Shown piece after piece: positions 56,028 to 64,000 of a stretch of DNA of 64,000 nt. The notes under the pieces were generated by a model that saw nothing but the letters and a program-made list of their open reading frames with translations, made no database searches and was not told the DNA's origin. Source of the DNA: Megascapheus bottae (taxonomy: Eukaryota; Chordata; Mammalia; Rodentia; Geomyidae). Made by a program: the position numbers and the translations under genes. Location of the stretch: positions 1,116,001-1,180,000 of the forward strand of contig JANJXV010000013.1 in assembly GCA_024803745.1 (NCBI GenBank). The letters are read 5' to 3'. The first letter of the stretch is position 1. Each line of letters opens with the position of its first letter.

Positions 56028-57186
56028 TTTACCTAATGCTATTGAATAGCAAGATCAATGCACATCCGGTTTGCTAAATATATCTATCAAATTTATCCTG
56101 ATGCAAATAGCATACATTTTAATAAAATCTTTCCATTCCTTGTTACAATTTTATTTAAAATGTACTCATTTGGAATTCTAATTGTCTTTCACAGCAGACA
56201 TTTTCTTTAACCTACATACAGTTAGGGAAAAAAAACAAGCCCAAAATAGTTAAAGTTGAAATAGAAATGCACTTAAGCCAAGGGGTTTCAAAGATGCTGT
56301 GAGCTCTAAGCATGCACTTTATGCCTACATGCCTTTTACAAAATGTTGTCACCCTATTTCCGGAACTCTCAAGGGAGAAAAAGGAGCTCATGGTTCCAAA
56401 AAATATAGGTGCCTTTTGTTTCAGTGTAAGTGAAGGTCACCCTGAAATGATAGTGTTTAGAAAAAAGAGTAGGATTTAGTTTTTTGTTTGAATAATGACA
56501 ACCTGTCAAAAATATGTATACTTTGTACATATGTTGACTTTGGTATGATTGTTGTGATGTTAGTGTCATTGACTGATTTCTTTGCAATAAAGCTAGATGC
56601 TCATGTGAGGAGCTTTATAGGCAACTGAGATAATTTATAACCTCCTTGACAATTTTATGAGAGAGATCCACCGAGACATGCCACATGCTCTGTATCAAGC
56701 TCTAGGACCAACTTTGTCAAGCTCTAGGACAAATAATAACCACTGCTAGGATGGCCACACAGTCTGAGTACAAGCAGCTCCAATCACCAAGCATCCTGCT
56801 CACATCCTATAGCTGAATCTATGCCTCTCCCACTCCTGGTTTCTCCACCATTTGTATTATTTTCATACTACAGAAATAGTGTAAAGCAGAAAGTACACAC
56901 GATGTAAAACTTTGGGACTGGCCTTTGACAGCAAACAATCTCAGATTTACCTTTCGCCACATCAGTAACTCATACCTTTCAGTGGGTGAGCAGGGATTTA
57001 TCAGCTACTGATATCTAGCCATCTTTAACTGATCTGACTCCAACTTTTGACTAACATGAAATTGCTGTAAACATCCAAGGACAGCCTAACTTTCCAGCTT
57101 CATAGGATGAAGGTCAATGGGTTTAAGTCATGGATAAACATGCTTTCTGGCCTTTCTTCTTTATTTTTTATTGTCATTAAGTACTT
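56027..57186. other. GRM5 intron, no feature recognised
   Basis: Contains the local duplicate TCAAGCTCTAGGAC(A/C)A at 56,695 and 56,717. No gene. Confidence 0.4.
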
Positions 57187-57197
57187 TCAATGACTTT

Positions 57198-57387
57198 TTG
57201 GCAGTCCTGAAGCTTGAACTCAGGGCCAGGGTGCTGTCCTTTGGCTTTCTCAAGGTTAGAGCTCCACCACTTGAGCCACAGCACCACTTTGGTTTTTTTC
57301 TCTGTGTATGTGGTACCAAGGAATCAAACCCGGGTCATCACATACACCAGGCAAGCACTCTAACACTAGGCCATGTTTCTGGCCTTA
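57198..57387 (-). mobile_element. B-type SINE, antisense, 10-bp TSD
   Basis: GGCAGTCCTGAAGCTTGAACTCAGGGCC...GGAATCAAACCCGGGTCATC...AACACTAGGCCATG. CAATGACTTT at 57,188-57,197 and 57,388-57,397. Confidence 0.94.
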
Positions 57388-57399
57388 CAATGACTTTGT

Positions 57400-58150
57400 A
57401 TATGAAACACTGTCGATTCCATATATCACTAGGTGAGTACAATGCATCTTAATATATGTCACACCTTCCATCATTCTGACCCATCTTTTTTAGCACCACT
57501 CAGCCCCTCAATTTACCTAATCCATTTGCACTGTACACATTGAATACTTTGACTGTATTCTCCAATCCTTCTTGTCTTCATTCATTTGTCACCTTCCCTC
57601 GACATCATCACTGCCTCCAACACATATTTACTTTTCAAAGCAACTTTCTAGACTTCCCTAGAGTGGTTGTTCCATTTTCCATTGCCACCAGAAAAGCTGG
57701 ATAGTATGAATGTCTGGTGGAATCGTAATGTGGTATTCCAACTTAGCCATACTCTTAAGGTTTATAGTGATGGTTCACTGTGGTTTTAATTAGTATTTTC
57801 CTCAAGCCTAGTAATATTGAAAGATTTTCTATGGTAAATTTTCATCATTATATTCTCTGGTGAAAGAGCTTCCCAGAACTTTGCCCTATTATAATTAGAA
57901 CTTTAACTTTAAAGTTAAGTTTTAAGAAACTTTATGTATTGTAGAGAATATTTATTTGTTGGTGGTGTGCCCTGCAAGCATTTTTGCCTGTCTCTTGCTT
58001 GCAATTTTTTTTATTATAATCCTCTTGCCAGACATTCATGGAGATTTTTTGTTACTTTTGATGGAGCCCATTCACCAGTTTTCCTTGTATTAATGTGGCT
58101 GTGGGGTCAAGTTAAATGACCATGTCCCTAGCTATCTAGCTAGTAACATT
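57400..58150 (-). mobile_element. Old L1, antisense, 3' part
   Basis: Degraded ORF2 end: AGAGTGGTTGTTCCATTTTCCATTGCCACCAG...GGTTCACTGTGGTTTTAATTAG...TCTTGCCAGACATTCATGG...GATGGAGCCCATTCACCAG, in antisense L1 order. The B-type SINE lies at its left edge. Confidence 0.7.
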
Positions 58151-58218
58151 ACTGGAAGAAAAAAAACTTACTCAATGGTCAGATCATTTTGTTTATATGA
58201 TTTACTTATGATTTTTGT

Positions 58219-58443
58219 TTGAGTACTGTGGCTTGAACTCAAAACCTTGATACTGTTCTTTCCCTGTTTTTGCTTAAGGCTGGAGTTTTACTGCTTGAGC
58301 CACAGCTCCACTTCTAGCTTTGTGGTAGTTAATTGGAGATAAGAGTTTCAACGGACTCTCCTGCCTAAGTTAGCTTCAAGCTGAAATCCTAAGATCTCCG
58401 CCTCCCGAGTAGCTAGGATTACAGTCATGACACCAGAGCCCAT
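58219..58443 (-). mobile_element. A-type SINE, antisense
   Basis: GTGGCTTGAACTCAAAACC...AGTTAATTGGAGATAAGAG...GATCTCCGCCTCCCGAGTAGCTAGGATTACAG. Confidence 0.92.
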
Positions 58444-58508
58444 CTTATTATTTTAAAATTTATTATTAAATATAAGCATAAAGCTCATTACTCAATATCT
58501 CCACTTCT

Positions 58509-58738
58509 TGTTTTAATTTGTCAGTCATGGGACTTATACTCTAGACCTGGGTGCTGTCCCTGAGCTCTTATAGCTACTCAAGGCTACTTCCCTGCCCCTT
58601 GAGCCACAGCGCCACTTCCAGTTTTCTGGTGGTAATTGGAGATAAGAATATCACGGACTTGAATTCCCAGGCTGGCTTTGAACCATGATGCTGAGATCTC
58701 AACCTCCTGAGTAGTTAGGATTACAGACAGGTGTGAGC
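58509..58738 (-). mobile_element. A-type SINE, antisense, 16-bp TSD
   Basis: GTCAGTCATGGGACTTATACTC...TGGTGGTAATTGGAGATAAG...CTGAGTAGTTAGGATTACAGACAGGTGTGAGC. CAATATCTCCACTTCT at 58,493-58,508 and 58,739-58,754. Confidence 0.95.
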
Positions 58739-59874
58739 CAATATCTCCACTTCTATTCTTTGTGTCCCTCATTCTCACCCCCATCACTAATCCTCAGATT
58801 ACACAATTCATTTATTCATAGTGTACCTTGATTATTACTGCATTTGCTCACTCTTCCTACTTCCATTGGTGCCTCCCCTTTATTTCCCCTCAGACATGTT
58901 TCTACTACCTGGTATTCATTTTGTTAACAAGTTCACTGGGGTAGTTCTCCTATTATATCATCCTTTAGCCTGTATGCACATGTATGCATAAATCTCTGCA
59001 TGTGTGATCATGAATATTTGCATTATAGTTCTAGCCTGCACATGTGTGAGGAAACGTGATGTTTGTCTCTCTGAGCCTGATTTACTTAACATAGTTTCCC
59101 TGTAAATGACATAATTTTAGACTTTTTGATAGATGAGTAAAGTCAATTGTCTTTACATACCGTGGTTTGTTCATCCACTTATCTGTTCCAGGGCATCTGG
59201 ACTGTTTGCATAACCTGGCTATCATGAATAGTGCAAGGAAGGTGTGCAACTGTCCTCATTCTATCATGACTTGTATATTATTACATATTCTACATAGATG
59301 CTCAGGCATGGTAATGTTGATCGTAGGGTCATTTTGTACTTAATTTTAATTTTGTGCTTCAATTTTAAATATAATCTGTCTTGTGTTACTTCCTCCATCA
59401 GGCCTATGTTTTCTTTTCCCTTTCCTTATATAAATAATCACTTACTTCTCTATCATTGTTAAAAATCCTGCTTCCTTCATTGACTTGCTTCAGTCTTTTT
59501 CTCCAACAACAAAACAAAACAACAAAGCAAACAAAAAACATTTGTGGGGATTTATTTCTGCGTTTTTTACACTGTTCCATTGACGTGCATGAATTACTCT
59601 GACAGAACCAATCATTGTTTATCTTGTAGCTATATAAATCTTGATATCGGACAGACTGACTTTATCTCTAGTTCCAAAGTAACTGATTCTGTTAGTTTGC
59701 TTTCCACATAAATTTAGCAGTAATATTGAGTCTAACTACAAAATCTCTATAGCTTTTGTTTTTGGTACCCATGAGTTCATTGCCAATATAGAGAAGATAG
59801 TTGACTTTATAGAATGTACATTCTGCTCCATGGCTTAACTCACTTAGTTTTTGGAGTGTTTTTTTTTTAAATGA

Positions 59875-60018
59875 TTTTGGGGGAGGGTTACATGATATTT
59901 GCCAGATAGAAGGTGCATTAATTCACATACATTGATACCCTTTCTCATGTTTTGGTCCCCATTTCCCTCCCCCCACCCTCACCCCTCATCTTGTTTTCCC
60001 CCTTCCCTATCCAATCTT
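59875..60018 (-). mobile_element. Younger L1 3' end, antisense, inside the old L1
   Basis: GGGTTACATGATATTTGCCAGATAGAAGGTGCATTAATTCACATACATTGATACCC and the pyrimidine tract, like the 30.35 kb copy. Confidence 0.88.
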
Positions 60019-60512
60019 TTGAGACATTCATGTCATTTCCAAAAAGGAATTGTTTTATTTCTTCACCTTCAGTCCTTATGGCAGTGACTAGAATACCTAG
60101 CACTTTGTTGAATATAGAAGGACATTCTTGCCTTGTTTGAAATCTAAGGGGAAAATATTGGATTTTTCACTATTAAATATAAAATTAGCAGCTGGTATTT
60201 GTAAATATTCTTTAATTATTGAAGGTAATATTCCCCTCCCTCCATTCCATATTCTTAGAGTTGCTATTATTGTTATAAAAATGATGAAATTTGTCAAATT
60301 ACATTTCTTCATTGACTAATATGATCATGTAATATATATCATTTTGATTTTCACATATCATTTTAGCCTTGAATCACTAGGAAAAACACTAAATGGTAAT
60401 GGTGTATCACTTTTTGATATGCTACTGAATTCTGTGAACATTTTTCTATGTATTTTCATGATTATGGTCATTGGTAATTATGTTAGTTTTGCTAGAATAA
60501 GACAAATTTCTT

Positions 60513-60749
60513 TCTTTTCTTTTTTTTTTTGTGGGTCATGGGACTTGAACTCGACCTGGGCACTGTCCCTGAACTCTTCAGCTCAAGGCTATTGCCTACC
60601 CTTGAGCCAAGCCCCATTTCCCATTTTCTAGAGGTTAATTGAAGATGAGAGTCTCTGGTCCTTTTGTATCTGGGCTGGCTTTCAACCTTGATCCTCAGAT
60701 CTCAGCCTCCTGAGTAGCTAGGGTTACAGGTATGAGCCACTGTGCAGGC
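60513..60749 (-). mobile_element. A-type SINE, antisense, 14-bp TSD
   Basis: T10 tail, GTGGGTCATGGGACTTGAACTC...GGTTAATTGAAGATGAGAGTC...AGTAGCTAGGGTTACAGGTATGAGCCAC. AAGACAAATTTCTT at 60,499-60,512 and 60,750-60,763. Confidence 0.95.
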
Positions 60750-60986
60750 AAGACAAATTTCTTAGAAGTTTGTTTCCTTATCTTTCTTTCTTAAACATTA
60801 TGAATTTAATTAACTTAACATGTATGGATTATTTAAATTATTTCTATTTGGGGAACTGGTAATTCTGTGTTTCAAGGAATTGATTGATTTCTTTCAAAAT
60901 TTTAATTAATTCATTTAAAATGTATATTTGTAGAACTGTTTTTACTCTTTTAATGCAAATTTTCTACTTTGTGTATTCTTACCTAC

Positions 60987-61095
60987 AATTAACCAACAAA
61001 AAGCCAAAAGCAGACTTATGGCTCAACTGGTAGAGCACTACCACTGAACAACACTGTCCAGGCTCTGAATTCAACCTCCAGTTCAAGCTCCTGCA
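60987..61095 (+). mobile_element. SINE right-half fragment, sense
   Basis: CAATTAACCAACAAAAAGCC...TTATGGCTCAACTGGTAGAGCACTACC...GTCCAGGCTCTGAATTCAACC is the shared tRNA-like half with a little linker. Confidence 0.8.
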
Positions 61096-61126
61096 TACAT
61101 ACACAGACACAGACACAGACACACAC

Positions 61127-61170
<44 letters not shown>
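61096..61170. repeat. (CA)n/(CAGA)n microsatellite in a SINE tail
   Basis: CATACACAGACACAGACAC then about 22 CA units, downstream of the sense SINE fragment. Confidence 0.95.
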
Positions 61171-61171
<1 letters not shown>

Positions 61172-61911
61172 TTTCCTTTGTTATTTATTGATGTTTACAA
61201 TATTTATTCTATTTATTTATTTACTGTACTTTTGAGTTAGCAGTTTAAATGATTGGTTTCAAATTTTTTTCTACTTTTTTAATGTAATCATTTGCTCTAA
61301 TATGATTATTTCTAATGTAATCATTTCCTAGTACTACTATCTCCATCCCATAAATTTTGATATATTGTGTTTTCAATTTAATTTCAATTTATTAATTTTC
61401 TTTTGCTTGTATGAATAGCTCCTTTTTTATGAGTAGTTAATAGTTTATCTCACTGAAATTTCAACTGATTTCTATTTGATTCCCGCTATAACCAGATAGA
61501 ACACTTGGGATGATTTCAGGCCCTTCAGTTTCTTGTGCGTTGCTCTTGATGTAGATCAGAGTTTATTCCACTGTTGTGGGGAGAGTGATTAATTCACCCC
61601 GTGGTTCATTATGTATAGCTCTTCTTTATCTGGTTTTCTTTCTAGATGCTCTGTCAGTTGTTGAGACAGAAATGTTGACATCCTCCACTACAGCTGTGCT
61701 TTTGCTAATTTCTCTTTTCCATTTATGTGAACTTTTCACATTTATCATTTGCTGCTTATTGTACCCCATATCTCTGGTAAGTTTTTTTTGCTATGAAGTC
61801 TGCACAACTGATATGCATGTCTTAATGTAATTGTATGCTCCTTTGTTATTGTGGTTTGTGTTACATATTTTCCATTCCTTTAATTTTAGTTTGTCTATAT
61901 GATCATATTTT

Positions 61912-62091
61912 TTTAGTCCAGGGCTTAAACTCAGGGCCTGATCACTGTCCTTGGGCTTTTTCAAGGCTAGAACTCAACCCCTTGAGCCACAGCATCACTT
62001 CTGGCTTTTTTCTATGTATGTGGTTCTGAGCAATTGAACCCGGGTCTTCGTTCATGCCAGGCAAGCCCTCTACTAGGCCAAACTCCTGGCC
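61912..62091 (-). mobile_element. B-type SINE, antisense, 17-bp TSD
   Basis: TAGTCCAGGGCTTAAACTCAGGGCC...GCAATTGAACCCGGGTCTTCG...CTACTAGGCCAAACTCCTGGCC. CTATATGATCATATTTT at 61,895-61,911 and 62,092-62,108. Confidence 0.95.
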
Positions 62092-62354
62092 CTATATGAT
62101 CATATTTTAAGAGTTTATTTTTAACCCTTATGTAGCTGGGGCATTTTACTTTTCTCCATTTTTTCCCCACTGTGTCTATTATTGACTTTTAACTGATGTA
62201 TTTGTACATATGGTTTTAATAAATCCTGGTAAATCTTTTGATACTTTTCTTTTTCTACATTTATTATAGATTATCTTACTTTCCTACTTTTCCATGGGGG
62301 TATTTAACACCTTTGGGAATTCCATTTTATCTAATCGATATTTTATTTTATTAT

Positions 62355-62502
62355 TTATTTCTGCCAGTCCTGGGCCTTGAACTCAGCCTAGGCACTGTCC
62401 TTAGGCTTTCTCAAGGTGAGAGTTCTGCCACTTGAGCCACAGAACCATTTCTGGCTTTTTTCTATGCATGTGGTACAGAGGAATCCAACCTGGGACTTCT
62501 AC
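62355..62502 (-). mobile_element. B-type SINE, antisense, 5'-truncated
   Basis: TGCCAGTCCTGGGCCTTGAACTCAGCC...TATGCATGTGGTACAGAGGAATCCAACCTGGGACTTC. The A-box part of the ID half is missing. Confidence 0.9.
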
Positions 62503-63220
62503 TTATGACATTCTTATAATTATTTTACTTGCATTCATGGAGGATCATGCAGTACTGTTTTAAAACTTTGAATTTAGCTTTATACAGAATTTAGGAAGTT
62601 AAGGGAGTGAAGAAAGCTCTAAATGATATATCTTAAAGAATGTTTCAAGTAATTTATTTATCTACAGTTAACTTTTTGTCATTGTTCTTTCTTCCTTCCT
62701 TAAGTTTCAAGACTCCTTCATTGATTGCTTTATAGGTTGGATTTTGTTATTTAACATCATCTGTAAAATGTCTTAATTATCCCTGCATTCCTGAGGGTAT
62801 TTTTTCCTTGTAATGAAAATTACAAGTTGCCTAATTAGAATTACAAATTACTCAAATGGAAGTAATCAAAATAATCCATAATTTAAATATTTTCACATGA
62901 TAAAACTATTCTGTTACTTCCTTTTTTACTACTTATTCTTGAATAAACTACTGCTGTCATTTAAATTGTTTTTTTCTGCAATTAAATTTTCCTTTCTTCT
63001 AACTGCTTTTTAGTGTTTTTACCAATTTTTTAGGACTGTCCCTAAGACACTTGGATTATATTATGGTTAGAGTTTGGAGGTTTTACATCTGCTTCTGCAT
63101 GCTTATGTCTTTTGCCAAACTGAGAGGTATTATTTTAGCCATTATTTCTTTTTAATACCTCTCTTTTTCCTGTCTTCCTTCCAGGATTTCTTCTATTAGG
63201 AATACAATCCGGAAAGGGTA

Positions 63221-63223
<3 letters not shown>

Positions 63224-63297
<74 letters not shown>

Positions 63298-63298
63298 G
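63224..63298. repeat. (CT)n microsatellite
   Basis: About 35 CT units with one TTT interruption, inside the old L1. Confidence 0.97.
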
Positions 63299-63624
63299 TT
63301 TTCCCCCCTCCTTTTATAAGTTTTTTTGTTTTTTTTCATTTAATTCTTCCTTACATTTTGTTTATTCATTGAAGTATCTTAATTTTTTTTATTATTTTGA
63401 GACTTTATATATATTTTCTGTCAGAATTATATAATATTGAACATTTTAAGGAACCTATTTAAAAGTATTTTTCAGATAATTTGTCATTTCAGCTATTGAT
63501 CTCCATTTTTAATAAAATCAGCAATCTTAATGCTTCCTATTCTAATGAACAACCAAGTACCTAGTTAAAAGCCAACATCTTGATAATGATTATGTAATGA
63601 AAATTTGGATATTAGTTTTTTCAT

Positions 63625-64000
63625 ATTTTTTATTGTAATTAATAGAAGGGTTACATTATATTCACCAAATAGAAGGTGCATTACTTCACATGCATTAATA
63701 CCCTTTCTCATGTCTTGGTCCCCATTTCCCTTCCCCCCCTGCCCCTGATCTTGTTTTCCTCCCTTCCTACCTTATTTCAAATAACCAAAGGTGAAATAAT
63801 GTAAAAATATGAGATAACCGAGGGACAGCAAAAGAGATGGGAAATACCATAGTTTATTAAGGATAACAATCACTCATTATATGGCTTTTGTTTCTATATC
63901 CTGGAGGTACTTTCATTTAGTGTCATACAATTTGGCCTTAGGTATCTAGGTTTTGTTCTATTGTAAATCTCTGCTAGGAGAGCACAAGATTTCTACTGAT
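63625..64000 (-). mobile_element. L1 3' end, antisense, cut by the window edge
   Basis: TATTTTTTATTGTAATTAATAGAAGGG, TTACTTCACATGCATTAATACCC, pyrimidine tract, ATGAGATAACCGAGGGACAG, CTATATCCTGGAGGTAC and TTGTAAATCTCTGCTAGGAGAGC. It parallels 52.9 kb closely. Confidence 0.93.

Larger units (their letters stand above)
58780..63500 (-). mobile_element. Long degraded L1, antisense, with later insertions
   Basis: From left to right it follows antisense L1 order: 3'UTR-like pyrimidine block (58,780-58,940), ORF2 end (GTTCATCCACTTATCTG...GCTATCATGAATAGTGC near 59,170-59,235), ORF2 middle (GGCAGTGACTAGAATACC...GAATATAGAAGGACATTCTTGCC near 60,080-60,135), ATCCCATAAATTTTGATATATTGTG near 61,348, GTTGAGACAGAAATGTTGAC near 61,660, to a far 5' part near 63,130 (AGCCATTATTTC). 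No open frame of useful length remains. It is interrupted by an L1 end (59.88 kb), SINEs (60.5, 61.0, 61.9, 62.35 kb) and CA/CT microsatellites. The exact ends are uncertain. Confidence 0.7.

Overview
The window is mammalian nuclear DNA: AT-rich, CpG-depleted outside one short block, spliceosomal exon borders, and dense SINE/LINE-1 content. It carries the 5' end of the metabotropic glutamate receptor 5 gene (GRM5, + strand): candidate non-coding first exons near 2.0-2.3 kb and 4.2-4.5 kb, the first coding exon at 17,413-18,269, then about 46 kb of the following intron running off the right edge. No other functional protein gene is supported.

The SINEs point to a castorimorph rodent, most likely a heteromyid or geomyid (kangaroo rat, pocket mouse or gopher group). 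Two dimeric families dominate. 'A-type' has a 7SL/B1/Alu-like left half (GGCTCACGCCTGTAATCC ... GAGGCTGAGATC) and a tRNA-like right half (GTGGCTCAAGTGGTAGAGTG ... CTGAGTTCAAGCCCC). 'B-type' has an ID/tRNA-Ala-like left half (GTGGCCTAGTGGTAGAGTGC ... GGGTTCGATTCC) joined to the same right half. B-type matches the architecture I remember for the IDL-Geo SINE of Geomyoidea. The species call is inference from memory of these families.

Layout: 0-2 kb, old repeats and a CTGT-rich tract; 2.0-2.34 kb, CpG-rich candidate first exon; 2.7-3.5 kb, CT and GA/GACA microsatellites; 4.2-4.5 kb, TATA-box candidate promoter with a second 5' exon; 5-16 kb, intron with scattered MIR, L1 ends and SINEs; 16.4-17.3 kb, three back-to-back antisense SINEs; 17.4-18.3 kb, first coding exon; 18.3-64 kb, intron with about 40 SINEs, many L1 3' ends (mostly antisense to GRM5), nested insertions with intact target-site duplications, one ERVL-MaLR-like LTR, and a roughly 4.7 kb degraded antisense L1 at 58.8-63.5 kb.

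How it works together: either 5' exon would splice by its GTAAGC donor to the acceptor at 17,412/17,413. The shared leader then carries three short upstream ORFs before the receptor ATG at 17,615. The coding exon supplies the signal peptide and the first lobe of the glutamate-binding Venus-flytrap domain. I found no convincing undescribed system; the noteworthy items are receptor sequence changes, leader uORFs, and retroelement architecture.
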